Of a stretch of 64,000 bases of DNA, positions 35,824 to 48,092 are shown one piece after another. The position numbers and the translations under genes were made by a program. How positions within the stretch are numbered: position 1 is the first letter of the stretch; the number at the start of each line of letters is the position of its first letter. The notes beneath the pieces were generated by a model. The model was not told the DNA's origin, made no database searches, and saw nothing but the letters and a program-made list of their open reading frames with translations. Origin of the DNA: Terana coerulea (Eukaryota; Basidiomycota; Agaricomycetes; Polyporales; Phanerochaetaceae); the NCBI GenBank assembly GCA_024811115.1, contig JAKOGH010000794.1:1-64000 (forward strand), in the 5' to 3' direction.

Positions 35824-36148
35824 CGCTTTGATCCCGAATGGAGTCTGAACGCCACAAAGGTTTCGGCATCTCCGGCAACCATCACCTTGTAGCACTCAGA
35901 GAGAATTATGCACTCCTTGCCCCGAAAAAGATTAAGGAGTTGGATGTGCAATCTTGTCTTCAGGAAGCTGCAGTATATACGTTGCAGGTAGATACTACAG
36001 TTGCCTTTCACCGGAGCGTATCGGCAACAGCCGTCATTTTCAAACTCAGTTGGTTACTGTGCAACGGACCCTAACCCCACTGGTTCTTCGCAGTAGCTCA
36101 TCCTTCGAGTCAATCCCGTTGTTTCGTGTCTGTACACTGCTTGCATAT
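35824..36148. repeat. Diverged direct repeat, copy B
   Basis: This is the partner of 33910-34229, in direct orientation about 1.9 kb away, upstream of the SDR gene. The plus frame reads ERHKGFGISGNHHLVAL. It ends about 30 bp before the start codon of the small gene at 36180, so it probably overlaps that gene's promoter. Confidence 0.7.
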
Positions 36149-36179
36149 ATGCCCCTCTGAAGTTCGAAGGTTTCGATCA

Positions 36180-36790
36180 ATGGCAGTACAATGTAAGCAG
36201 TCATGACCTAAAGGTTCGACTGAGGCTGACGTCTCCTAGCTCAATCGCAGTATGCAGCAGCGGCTCGGGCACCACTGATAAAATCACCCAGTATTCGTGT
36301 GCCGCCTCCAGCGAGTTTCCCTGGTGTTCATGAAGCATTATGTCTAACTCACGTCACAGGTCGAAATGCCTCCAGATATCCATCCTTTGCCCGACTCTGT
36401 CACGCCATACGTGAGCGCCATCAGTACTGGGCACATTGTCTTGCAGCTCAACTATGCATCGTCCAGTTCGTCTACCCATTTACTCTCGAGCCACACGTTA
36501 TCACCCTAGAGACTTCCCGGAGGACGACTCTCGCAGCTCACGCAGCTCGTAGAGAGGCTTATCTTAAGGCACGGGAAGACGAGAAGGAGCGGCGGAAGCG
36601 AGAAGCACTGCGGCGGATCGCACCCGGGTTCGAACCGAGCAGTACGCCGCTTGTGCCAACCAAGCGCGAATCAGTGCTAGGATCTCCTGCTGTGCACAAT
36701 AGCTCGTCTTCACAGGCGGCTCATGATGCGCCAAGATCAGTTATGGATGACCTAGTGGACCAGCTCGCTGCTTTGGAGTCCAAGTCATGA
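36180..36790 (+). CDS. Small conserved-looking protein, function unknown
   Basis: I do not recognise a named domain. Four exons give about 150 residues: MAVQ, then SQSQYAAAARAPLIKSPSIR, then VEMPPDIHPLPDSVTPY, then FVYPFTLEPHVITLE and the rest. The introns are 40-61 bp with standard GT-AG ends, and all join in frame, which supports a real gene. The centre is a highly charged helix rich in Arg, Glu, Lys and Ala (about residues 65-100). The C-terminus is Ser-rich and ends MDDLVDQLAALESKS, a short amphipathic helix. No signal peptide or membrane helix is seen. The PPDIHPLP...FVYPFTLEPH block looks like a conserved core. Confidence 0.75.
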
Positions 36791-37082
36791 TGTTCTTTGG
36801 CGCAGGAGTCGGTATCAATACAACCTTACTCGATTTAGAAATCTCTCTGCGTATGAAAGGAACTCGTGCCTTCAGAATAGATGTTAAGCAATGATTCGAA
36901 ATATTTTGGGGCTGGTACAGTACTTTACAGAGGCTCCAGGAATATATCCAATTGTTAGTCTGCAATGGGCAGCTCGAGAAATGTAGGATAAGTCTAGTCT
37001 GTCTGGGCTCTAGAGGTAACGTTTGGAGCATTATACACGTGTTCCATGATGATGATATGTTCAAATCCCGCGACCGTTATAT

Positions 37083-39247
37083 TTACTCCTCTTCTATCTT
37101 CACCCTCTTCTCGACGGAGATGGGCTCACCTGTGAGAGTTTGGATCGAGGCTCTGTCAACGCTCACATTCCCCGCAGCGACCGATGACTCTGCGCGCGGA
37201 CGCGCGGCCAGTTCGATGTCCCCGCTCTCAGCAGGCTTTTTGAAGGCTGTCCGACGCTGCTGGCCCGCAGTGCCGATTCCACGGATGCCGAAGATGGCGA
37301 TGACCAGCGCAATGCCGATGGTCGCGCAGCACGTCCACCCGGCCGCTCTGAAGCCAGCCATGAGGACAGACGGATCAGAGGGGCCGAGCTCGGGGAAGCG
37401 ACGGTTGTACTTGGTCGACACGGTGTTGGCAATGGTAGAAGTCACAGCGAGACCAATCGAGGTTCCCAGCTACCAAAGTCAGTCAGCTCGCACGTGAAGG
37501 AAGGATTGAGATATGGAAACCTACCCTCGTCGCGACGCTGAAGATACTGCCCGCAAGCGCCTGGGAGTGGGCGGGAAAGCTCGAACACACTTGCATGTTC
37601 GCGACTGTGTAAGCGATGTCGAGAATGGGAAGGAGAATCATGACGACGAAGGCCATCGCCCAGTACGATGCGTGCAGGTCGATAAGAGCAAAGATGATGC
37701 AAGAGACCTGGCATATGGTCAGTATGGTACAGATGGAAGTGCCGAATGTACACGTACCATAGCTAACGACAGGCCCAGCACCACTAAAAATTGATGGGGA
37801 AAATGCCGACCATGTATCCCGTCAGAATGTTGGTGATGAGACCCTTTGTACTCGGCATGAGTAATTGAGCAGGCGCAAGGTATGGGAAGACATACGGAAA
37901 TGCCCATAGGTACCAGCCGAAGCGAGGTCTGCAACGGGCTTAGTTCGAGGACTTCCTGGTAGTAAAGCGGGGCGAAGTAGCCAAGCGTGTTGAACCCCAC
38001 CAGCCGAAGAAGACGAGTAAGATGACGGGCCCCATCTTGGCTCCCGGCTGAGTCCACATACTCATGGGAAGGAGAGTAGATTGCCCCTTCGCCTCCCGGC
38101 GCAGTTCCCAGACGACGAACGACACAATGAGGATGATCGAGGTACCAAGCAGAGAGGGGATAAAAGGTGTCGTCCAGCCTTTGGGAGTAGCGGTAGACTC
38201 TCTATATGTAATGTCAGCTGGCGTTCCTGCTAGTACAGCGAAGATGTAGTACTTACGCCAGATCACACACCAACAACCCGAAACCGGTGATGCTGAGGAG
38301 CGCGCCAACCCAATCCAGGCCCATGTTGTATCTATTGGAGATGTCGTCTTCGGGAAGAACAAACCAACCCATGACACATAGAAGGAAACCAAGTCCGGCT
38401 TGGAGCCAGAAAATAGTACGCCACGAAGCACTGGACTGACTCAGTATACCACCTGACGCACATGAGACAATGTGCGACAAGCTAGCAATAAATCGAACAC
38501 GCTCACCAAGAATCATTCCGACTATATAACCGATTGGTTGGCCTGCGCCTAGGACTGCGAAAGCGGTGTTCTTGGATTTGCCTGCAGGAAAATGGGACGA
38601 TATAATGCTGATGCCTGAAGCCGCAACGTTAGGTCCAGAAGGACGGGCTGAGGGATGCGGAAGTTACCTGCCGGTGTATTCGCAGCTACATCACAATATT
38701 TGACGTAAGCATCGGAAGGTATAAGTGTCACGTATAACCTACCTGACCCCACGCCCAACAAGCCGAGAAATACGATGAATGATGGGGATCCTTGGCAAAA
38801 GCGGCCGCAATACTCCTGCAAAGTACAGTGAACAACCGTTTGTTTGGATGCCAGCTCTCGACTCACCATATGCTAAACCAAGCTGAACCCAACAGGAAGA
38901 TCCTCTTGCTGCCGATAATATCTGCCAGCCGTCCACATATCAAAAGCAAACATCCACAGGAAAGTCTGGAGGGATGCGGGACGTGGTCAGTACGCTAATC
39001 AAAACTATCAGAGTCGCACTGACGAATAAACGTTAAGAGGCCATTGCAGATCGGACTGCTTGAAGTTTAGATCTCTGCCAATGGTAGCAATGGCTACATT
39101 CGTCGCACCGGTCAAGAAAATCTACCAGCGAAGGGGTCGGTCAATTCAACATCATTACACGCGAAGAGATGCATGACTTACACTCAGAACAGTTACGCAA
39201 CAAACTGTCGCGATAATGAGAGCATCTTGATATCTGCCACCGCTCAT
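37083..39247 (-). CDS. MFS transporter, drug-efflux type (paralogue 2)
   Basis: The start MSGGRYQDALIIATVCCVTV leads to IFLTGATNVAIATIGRDLNF and WPLNVYS, which match the first transporter helix for helix. Later pieces include LLCVMGWFVLPEDDI and LDWVGALLSITGFGLLV, then an ELRREAKGQSTLLPMSM loop. After it come YFAPLYYQEVLELSPLQTSLR and a cytosolic C-terminus ending EKRVKIEEE. About ten introns. A C4 run at 37995-37998 (GGGG on the coding strand) lacks one base, so FFGWWG is followed by the wrong frame until LGYFAPLYY. It probably arose with 27655-29894 by duplication; four unrelated features now lie between them. The substrate is unknown. Confidence 0.85.
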
Positions 39248-40036
39248 GCTCACTCAGATTAGAAGAGGCAGCACCAGTCGAGGGGTCTCGTCGCACGTCG
39301 CACGACGAAGGGGTCGGTGGTGTGGTCAGTCTGAGAGGACAAAGCGTTACGGGGTCGAAATTTTATGAAAGTGCAGATACCGGAGCTTGGGGGTTTCGCG
39401 GAAGCGGGTGGATAATGTGTGATCATTGGTCATCTGCGGGGCCGGCACTGCGGGATTCTGGGCCTTCAAATCACCCTTGGCTCTTGCGTAATTCAACCAC
39501 GCAATACGGATCTTGACCAGGTAACGGGGCGGCTGGCGAACGTTGCCGATGGTGTTCACTTTTGATCATGAAAGACTGAAACCCTAGAAAAAGCCGCCAG
39601 ATGAGGGCGCTTGGAGATTGATGCGCCCTCCGCCCGGCTTCCGCCCTTTCATTGTTCAACTTGGCGGCAGGCGCTCCGAAATCAGCATTCTGGCGGTCCG
39701 GTGCCTTCCGGTGCTCTTCATGTTCAGCACCCCTGCACTGCGCATAACCCTCCGACGACCGGCAGGTAGATGAGAGACGGAGACAGTAAATAACACGCAT
39801 CCTTACGTACCAAGTGATTTAGATAAATGCCCAGGTCGATGAGAGACGCTCAATGACTGCACTCTAGCGGACTCCCGCTTCATCTCGTCAGCAAGTGCCA
39901 GACGACGCCGACTCGAGTGGTGTTAGGACGGATTACAAGCAACGTTGAGCATCTGAATATTACATAGTTAGGATACACATGGACGTTCTACCGATACATG
40001 TTACAGATACACGGGTTGACCGAGAGGCTGTCGGAT
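39248..40036. other. Intergenic, no supported gene
   Basis: This is 789 bp between the MFS start and the stop of the Ysc84 gene, both on the minus strand. It should contain the MFS promoter and the Ysc84 3' untranslated region. I see no domain in the short frames. Confidence 0.4.
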
Positions 40037-41966
40037 TTACACGACCTCGACAAAGTTCGCAGGGAATATCCCCTGTCGCCCGTCTACTTTGCCGGTCCAC
40101 CTAAGAGCACAGTCAGCAAAATGTGGGCTGTCTGTTCGGAAGTACTAACCAGGTGTCAGTGTTGTGACTCTTCTCAGTGACGATGATCACCTGTCCCTTC
40201 TTGAAAGACAAGTCGCCAGACTGTTTGTATAGGTATCATTAGCACACTGACGTATACGTTGACTATGGCCCACTAACCTGAGCAGCATTGAAATCGAACA
40301 AAGCAATAGCTCTTGCTACACCTTCGTGGGGCATCAATGGTCTCGTCAGCTCAGGGTTGGGAGTCAATTTTGGTGGCGCTGGCGAACTGTTGCCGCCGAA
40401 TGCCTTCGCCGAAGATGACATAGGGTTACCAAAGACGTCGACATCAGCATCGACGTCGTGATAATCGCCGTCATACATTGACGATCGATGGTTGAGTTCG
40501 AATGGGTTGGTTTGGGAGAAGCGTGACGACGTCGGCGGCGTGTAAGCACTGACGGACCGCCTGTGGGAGGCAGACTCCGAGTTTCCACCCTGGAATGGAT
40601 ATTTCGAAGGCGGGAACTTGGGGGCGGGGAACCTCATCGTGGACGTAGAAGACTTCGGGGGCGTCTCTCCCGGAGTGAAGTCAGAATCAAATTTGGTCTC
40701 GAAGAAGTTGGTCGTCGGCTCATCTCTACTATTCCCAGTCGGCACAGTGGATGCTCGAGGTCGTCCTTCCGATGCCTGTTCATTGTACTTGTTCTTCAGC
40801 GCGGAACGCCACTCGTGACGAGGATCTGTGTTCTCGTTGAAGTCAAAGTATGAAGTAAGGCTGCTGTTCCTGGAGCCCAATGACGGCCGCTTGGTCTTCC
40901 CACCAGGACCATTCTCGCCGGATGGGCTCTCCAACCCACCAAATATGTAACCTTGGCTGGGTCTTCTATCAGCCTCGTCAACCCATTGGCGATTCCCTGG
41001 TAAGCCCGTGCAAGCTTCAAGCGTACGGATGAAGGGCTGTGCCCACTCTGGAGGCGGTACGGCACCACTGAGGAGTGATTTAGCGGTTACGTCGGAGTGG
41101 TATGCTTGCACGTTTGCATCTTGACGCTCCACTATAACCGATCCTTCCAGAGAGACGCCGCCAAACAAGCCCCTGGTCTTGGAATAGCTATACCTGTAAA
41201 GACATTAGAGGCCACAAGTGGAAAGTGATGATTGACTGACATTGCTGCCATCTTGCCTTTCGTGCTCACAGATCCGAGCGCTTCACCATTCCTACCAAGC
41301 GGTCCTACTGCGACGCTAAGATTGCCACCCAAAGTCACAGAACCGGCCGCCATAAACGATTGCTAAATGGTCATTGAGCGAATGGCCTATCAATATGCTC
41401 GAAAGTACGTACAACAGCCTGTGATTGCAAATTTAGCCTGAGCGCATGAACTTATGGTTCGCAGTACTCACAGATTTAGAGTTAAGCACCACGAGAAAGT
41501 CGGTCATCTCGGCACCTGCTTGGCCACCGACACCGAGTCCTGCTGTTCCAATAGCGCTAGGAGAAGACCATGCTTACCAACCGGTGAGAAACGTAGAAGA
41601 AAGAAGTTTCAGTGGGATGCTCACTGCCATCGGGTAACCGAGCGATCACGATTCCACTGCCTGCGCGAGCTGAGAACAGAAACCCGGCCTTGAATACGGT
41701 GAATATGGCGAAGCCTTTGGCGCTCTCGAGCACGCTACGGGGAATAACCTAGAGAAACGTACCGAATCCATGTCATGCAATGTCGTGACAATACGGGAAG
41801 CCAACGCTTACACCATCGAGCCCGTTATTACCGCCGTCCACAAATGACTTGACTAGGAGCCGACGTTCAGGTGAAGCCACCTTGAGTAGTGGAAGCACTC
41901 ACATATCGTGGCCGCCTTCTGGCATTCTTTCGGTAGAGGTTGGGGAATGGGAGAGTTGAACTTCAT
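40037..41966 (-). CDS. Ysc84/Lsb3-type actin-patch protein with SH3 domain
   Basis: This protein binds actin filaments and phosphoinositides at endocytic patches and recruits partners through its SH3 domain. The N-terminal YSC84/SYLF domain is complete: MKFNSPIPQPLPKECQKAA, VIPRSVLESAKGFAIFTVFKAGFLFSARAG in two pieces, IGTAGLGVGGQAGAEMTDF, and GLFGGVSLEGSVIVERQDAN. A long disordered linker rich in Ser, Pro and Asn follows. The C-terminal SH3 domain begins ARAIALFDFNAAQ, continues in SGDLSFKKGQVIIVTEK, and ends in a WW and GIFPANFVEVV, with introns in between. The model has about nine introns and no frame breaks. It shares a 289-bp intergenic region with the divergent kinase gene. Confidence 0.92.
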
Positions 41967-42255
41967 GGAGGTATGAGTATGAGATAGCTCGAGCTCGGGG
42001 CCTCGTGTAATGACAGCATCGGAACGGCATTTCGGCAGCTTCGGCGCGGACATCCCCACGCCTTGAAGGAATAGTTTAGACTCCCACAAGCCCTAAAGGG
42101 GGGCTTAACAGCAGAAACAGCAGAAATAACGTTGTTCACTTGGCCTCGCCGCTCAGCCTTGTACGCCGTTCACACTTTCTCACTTCTCGTCCCTTGCTGG
42201 CTTACTTTCATGACTGTCGAAAGTCCGCATAGTGTCAGCCCGTCTCCTTACTGAA
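41967..42255. promoter_or_regulatory. Bidirectional promoter, Ysc84/BUR1
   Basis: This is 289 bp between divergent start codons at 41966 (minus) and 42256 (plus). It is the only space for either core promoter. No TATA box is evident. Confidence 0.55.
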
Positions 42256-45200
42256 ATGCTGCCAAAACGACCGGCTGGAACGTCCCCGGACACCAGACCG
42301 AGCAAACGACCAATGCCCTCTTCCCCAGAGGAAGGAGAGCTAGACGATGCAACGCCACCACCAGTCAGTGTAAGGTCCACACCCCCATCCCCGGATCATT
42401 CACAGGCACCTGCAAAGCCTGCTGGTAAAGTGCCTTTTCCTTTCAAAAAGAAAGCCGCAGCACCAGCACCAGCACTACCACCGGCACCGATTCATTCTCT
42501 CCCTGAACGACCACCATCGCCCACCTACTCGCGCCCGGCTGAAGACGACCGCAGACCAAGAGAGGATGACAGCCGACGCAATTCGCATTCGCGTCCGCCT
42601 CCGCGCGCCCGTCCAGTAGATCACTGGGCACCAGGGTATGACAGTAGACCGCCACCCCGCCCGAAATGGGATACGTACCAAGATTCAAGGTATGACGATG
42701 ACAGGTCGTACCGCCCGCGCGCAGAAGCAGACCGGTGGGAACCGCGCGACTACGCGCCGCAAGGGCTAGTTTCACCACGAACAAGCAGGCGGTCGCGCTC
42801 ACCCTCTTCGCCGCGTTCACGGAGCCCGCTTTCTCCAGAGAGCCCCGGGAAGGGCAAGCATCGTCTACCCCGTCCGAGTGCGCTGGAGTCAGATAGAAGA
42901 GACTCTTACGATGATGACCGAGATCGTTCATGGACGAAATCTCGAGACAGACCACGAGACCATTGGAAGGATCGCAGCCCTGCTGGACGGGCGGGCGATT
43001 CGTACCGCCCGAGCGACGATGACCGGTACCGGCGACCCCGCGCGGATGCGTACGATAATGGGCGACCTCGATATCGTGACGACGAGGACGACCGGCGGTA
43101 TCCTGAGAGCCACAGCTACGACCGCTATCCTCCCAAGAATGGTGATGCGTACCATCCTTTATCCCCTCGCACGCCACTACGGCCGTTGTCTCCTCAGTCA
43201 CCACGACGTCACGTGGACCGTGGTCGAACCCCTGAGCGGTCAGAGCACCCATATTCGCCTGCGCGAGAAGAGAGGTCGGACCTTCTCCCATCGCAGCATG
43301 CGGCAGTGAAGATCTCATTACCGAAGAAGCCTCCCACACCAAGGACCAGTCCATCTATCTCGCTCCTCAACGGCAAGGACGTTCGGGCTCCGAATGTAGA
43401 ACCCCAGCGTCCGCAGACAAACGGAGAAAGCTCGAAGCCCCCTGCTCTGCCTCCTAAACCAAGACGAAAGCCGGTGCAGCGTTCCAGGGAAGAAGAGAAG
43501 GCCACCTATGGACGCATATTTGAAGGCTGTGGCCTGCAGAGCGATTACGATGTTACCACGAAGCTTGGTGAAGGAACCTTTGGGTGCGTAACATAATTTC
43601 CATTCCAAATTTTTTGCTACTCCGCATATACACGATCCCCGTATTCATGACACTTGTTAACCCCGACCTCCTTCATTTGCTGTACAGTGAGGTTCACAAG
43701 GCTGTGCATCGTATGAAGGGTCACACGGTGGCGCTCAAGCGTATTCTCATGCACAACGAGAAGGAGGGCATGCCCATAACGGCGCTCCGAGAAATCAAGA
43801 TCTTGAAAGCTCTGAAGCACCCGAATATCGTGGAGATTCTCGATATGTTCGTCGTCCGGAGTAAGTGGATATATCTTCCTGCTAATGTCGTCCCGCTTAC
43901 ACGACGTGTTTGTAGGCAAAGGGAAGGAATCGCCGCTGTCTGTATACATGGTATTCCCTTATATGGATCATGATCTCGCTGGTCTCCTAGAGAACGAGCG
44001 TGTCAAGCTCTCGCCAAGCCAAATCAAGCTGTATATGAAGCAGCTACTGGAAGGCACTGAGTATATGCATCGGGTACGTCACAGTAGCAGGCCTCCACAT
44101 TGATCGCTAACCTATAGTATGTCCCAGAATCACATCCTTCACCGTGACATGAAAGCAGCTAACCTACTCATCTCGAACAACGGCTCCCTTAAGATTGCGG
44201 ATTTTGGTCTTGCACGAGCCTTCGACCCGAATATCGTTCGCGATATCAACGCGCCTGCTGAAAAGCAACGCAAGTATACGAACTGTGTGGTCACGCGATG
44301 GTATCGGCCGCCGGAGCTTTTGCTAGGCGTGAGACAGTACGGCGGTGAAGTCGACGTTTGGGGTATTGGGTAAGCCGCAGTTCGACCATCGACAAGTCTA
44401 CACGTTTGTTGACACCAACGTCAGCTGCGTTCTTGGCGAGATGTTCTGGCGAAAGCCCATCCTTCCTGGCTCCTCGGATCTCGACCAGCTCGACAAAATC
44501 TGGCAGCTCTGTGGGACGCCCACGCAGATTACATGGCCCAATCACGACCTTCTGCCAGGGTGTGACGGTGTGAAGCGATTTCAGAACTTTCCCCGCCGAG
44601 TTAAACTCATGTTTGAATCGTAAGTTTATTGGCGACGCGCATTAACTACGCTAAACATTCACATACTACGCAGAATCGGGCAGGAGACGCTGGACCTTCT
44701 GGATAAACTGCTTACGTGCAATCCAAGGGAGCGCATCACTGCATCTCAAGCGTTGGACCATGATTACTTCTGGACGGACCCATTACCGGCTGATCCTAAG
44801 ACGTGGGTGCTTTATCTCTATGATTGCCATGACCATGCACTCATGCAGCCAATGGTCGACTGGCTTTCGGCTTGGAAATTTATTAACATTTGCCTGCACT
44901 CGGTAGTCTTCCTTCGTATGAGGCTTCGCATGAATTTGATAAACGCGGGCGCCGTCAACCACCCGTCGGACCGCCTGTCCATCCACCAGTAGAAGCGCCT
45001 CATCGTCCTCTACCTGCGCCAACTCGTCCTCCGTTGCACTACAGCAACAGCAGACCGCCTCCACCCCGAGAGTCCTTCCGCAACGGACCTCCACCCCACC
45101 ACCCCAACTCTGGCGGCTACCATCCGCCTCCGCGATACCCACCTGTTAACCATGTCCCCACGATGCCGGTCACATTACCACCCATCACCCTGCGTCCCGG

Positions 45201-45360
45201 CCAAGGCGCAATGCCCTACCAGCCGCGTAACCAGGACCGTCCCTCGCATCTCCCCCCGCGGCCTTCTGAAGCCATAGGAGGTAGAGGAGAGCGTGGCGGC
45301 GGCTACGCCGGCGACCGTGCTCACCGCCATGACCCTGCCTCGGATCTCAACTACGGTTGA
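42256..45360 (+). CDS. BUR1: Bur1/CDK9-type cyclin-dependent kinase
   Basis: This nuclear kinase phosphorylates the RNA polymerase II tail and Spt5 during elongation. The N-terminal 420 residues are Pro-, Arg- and Ser-rich with RS-like stretches. The kinase domain starts [13 protein letters not shown] (about 43,550) and continues with [14 protein letters not shown], the [12 protein letters not shown] cyclin helix, [19 protein letters not shown] and the T-loop [25 protein letters not shown] after HRD is the Bur1/CDK9 form; CDK12/Ctk1 kinases have IKxSN. The C-terminus is a Pro/Arg/Gly-rich tail ending SDLNYG. About six introns are placed, the first beginning GTGCGT after GTFG. No frame breaks. 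The long RS-like arm is more usual in CDK12/13, so family placement rests on the kinase core. Confidence 0.9.
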
Positions 45361-45643
45361 GTGCCAGTCACTAGCTGTCTGACATTGTTTTGTACTGTCG
45401 CTATCGCATTGCATTCACTCTCGCACATCCCTACCTCCTGTCTCTACGCAGTAGCCCCACTACTTAGAGCCTCGCAACCGTTTCTTGCCAATGCCATTGT
45501 GTTTTGGACTCTCGCAAGCCATAAGTGGCCTCCGGCATTCGCCGACTGCTAAATGCACCCAACATGGTAGTCGCGCTCCTCTTTGTCTTCCCTAGCTTGC
45601 GTACCACCCCGCACCTACGCTATTTACTTGGTGAACCACAGGC

Positions 45644-46996
45644 ATGAACTTTCAAAACCTCAGTATATTCAACGGGCTACCGGGGTTGAGTTTCGGCGTG
45701 GACTCATGTATTCCTTGACACTAACTCGTCTGTGCAGCTGGGACGGCGCGTCGATGTTCATAAACAGATCGGAGACATGCGCAACTCGGAAAGTCCTCCA
45801 GTGTAGGGGCTTCGGGATCTTCGAAAACGATGTCTCGCGTAAATTCGAGTTGGAGGAGATTCCTGATCTGCCCATGGACCACTTCAACGAGCGCAAGCGA
45901 GTCGTGCGGATGTTCAGCGGTGGGTTGAGGCTAATCACAACAAGGAGCCTTTACGGGTGGTTCAGAACAACTGGACTCCTATTCTATACAATTTCGAAGT
46001 GCGTTGGGTGCATACATCGATCGTCAGTCACCTGAGCTCATATGATATTCCCTCAGGTCGCGAAGAATTCGTCCAAGCGGAACGTAAGGCCCTTTCCATC
46101 ATATCCTTACTTGATGACTGATTGTCTCCCTTCTCCCACAGCAAGATTGGGGACATTTGGTGTTTGTGGACTTGACGTTGACTCGATACCTTCTGGTAAT
46201 GTGCTTCGGACCTGACAAAGACGGTAGGTCCTTGTTTACGCCACTGATGGTTACAGTCTAACTCCGGGCTTGCATAGGACATGGGAACGTTGCGCATGAA
46301 CACTATTTTGCTACAACAAAATACCATGCCGATCGCTTGCTATCCATGCTGAAGTACGTCTTGTTCGAAAGGCCCAAACCCGACTGGTGAGTCTTCCTGC
46401 GCTCTTGTCTCAGCCTGTCAAGGTAAACTCAATATCATCTATGTAGGGTTCGTGCAACGTACACGACGTTCACTACATCCATTAACCCTGAATTTCTCAA
46501 CTCAGTGAAGCCTTAAATCCCGGAAGGAGTCTTTCCTCCTATCTTTCACACAACGGCCGAAACCTTCACTCCGTACCTGACAGAGGGAGAGCTGGAGCGC
46601 ATTGACAGCACCCTTATGCAGTCGAAACACTGGAAGGTGCCTCCCACGAACATTCGCGACGAAGTCATGACGCGTCAGCCGCGTCCGAAGCCCCTGCACT
46701 CGACATGGCTGTGTGGAAAATCCGTGGAAGCCTGCGGCAACTGTGGGGAAACAGGCGAGACGAAGATGCCACAATGCAGCACGTACGTATCTTGTCAATG
46801 TCTTTTATCTGGCGGCTGAAACTATGTTCTTAGCTGCAAGATGGTCCGTTACTGCAATCGCGACTGGTGAGACTTATCTTGTCGTATCCGGGTATCGGGG
46901 CTGATTCAGACATCCATTCGGTACAGCCAAAGGCAGCATTGGAATGTGCACAAGCAATACTGCAGAAAGGCATGGGGGACAACCACCGCTGCCTAA
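45644..46996 (+). CDS. MYND zinc-finger protein with in-frame stop
   Basis: This is a mushroom-type MYND protein, probably a protein-interaction factor of unknown role. The start MNFQNLSIFNGLPG is joined over a 53-bp intron to WDGASMFINRSETCATRK. Later exons give QNNWTPILYNFEVRWVHT, IPSGREEFVQAER, DWGHLVFVDLTLTRYLL and YFATTKYHADRLLSML. The MYND finger at 46,730-46,970 has its CxxC pairs and His/Cys ligands (CGNC, CSTC, YCNRDC, HKQYC). The proposed end is GTTTAA-stop at 46994-46996. A TAA at 46514-46516 lies in frame, with conserved-looking sequence on both sides (FLNSVKP, then IPEGVFPP), so it truncates the protein before the finger. A one-base break also lies near 45,893. The gene may be decaying or the sequence wrong. 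Confidence 0.75.
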
Positions 46997-48041
46997 TGTT
47001 TAACTCCTTTTGCAGAATGGCCGTGCGTAACGCTTGGTCCATCTCAGTAGATAACTTATAGGCTACTTTGCGATCCTCCCCAGTGCTTCAGCTACTTCTT
47101 ACCTTGCGCTTCTGACGGCGAATTTGAAGGATGTGCGGTGCCTTCATTCTCAGCGAGCCATATGTCATATATATGATAGAATATATTGCGCTTAATCATG
47201 CCCAACCATGGATGCTGTTGTGTCCAGGTCTGAGGCTGCTTACTGCTGCGAGGCGTGAGCCAGCCAATGAGCACCGCGCCTACTCCATCAAATTATTCGG
47301 TCGGAGTTTAGATCAAGCAAGCGTATATAAAGCGGCTCTTCCGCTAACGTTACTCTTTAGCCAGCACCTTATCTCTCGTTCCTGTGTTTCCCCCCTGGAA
47401 GGAGTCATTATTCGACTGGCTGAGAGAAAATTAGGCCTCTCTTTCGCTAGCAACTCTATGCGTACGTCGCGATGATGGATTTCTAGATAGTAGGGTGGGC
47501 CATATGTCGCTTACAAGCTGTCATTAATGCCAAATTCTATACACATGCAAGAACCTGCCGTTGCGTGGGAAGTTTCAGACCGGTGTTTGTCTCAGTACAC
47601 TCAGAGGAGGAACATTTGAGGTGAGTAACGCGTCGCATTACGGGCTCGTCTGACAAGTCGGTCGACCGTCTGTGACTGCCTGACAGTGGGATGCCCGAGA
47701 GTTGAAATACGATCTCCGTACTTGACTGCAAGCAGTCCAGAGCAAGTCCGTCGAGCGCAGGTGTCAGTTCTAGGCTGCTTACTCAAGTCTATCTTTCGCG
47801 ACCTAAGACCACTGCCCCGACGTCGTACTTGGGTATTTGGCAGATCGCAGGCACAAATGGACAGAACAGGCTGTACTAATACAGTGCCGTGTCTTCAAAG
47901 CTGTGTTTCTCAGCCTGCGAATCTACTCGAGTGCAGTCACTTGACCACTCCGTTGTTGCTGACTACCCAAATATCGATGATAGGCCCTGATCGCTATCTG
48001 TGTTCCTTGCACAAGTCGAGTCAACCCTGCAACACCTCGAG
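46997..48041. other. Intergenic, no supported gene
   Basis: This is 1.05 kb between the MYND gene and the D-amino-acid oxidase. A TATATAA at 47324-47330 looks like a core promoter element, but only frames of a few codons follow it. I therefore report no gene; a non-coding transcript is possible. Confidence 0.35.
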
Positions 48042-48047
48042 TATAAA
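48042..48047 (+). promoter_or_regulatory. TATA box of the D-amino-acid oxidase gene
   Basis: TATAAA lies 46 bp upstream of the start codon at 48093. The close spacing implies a very short leader. TATA promoters suit inducible genes, which fits an enzyme induced by its substrate. Confidence 0.5.
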
Positions 48048-48092
48048 GCAAGCACATCTATTTCACCTAGCACATTGTCTAGTTCCGCAACA

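Noticed and set aside
47324..47330. TATATAA as promoter of a gene at about 47,350-47,500
   Set aside because: Only frames of a few codons follow; no protein is supported.
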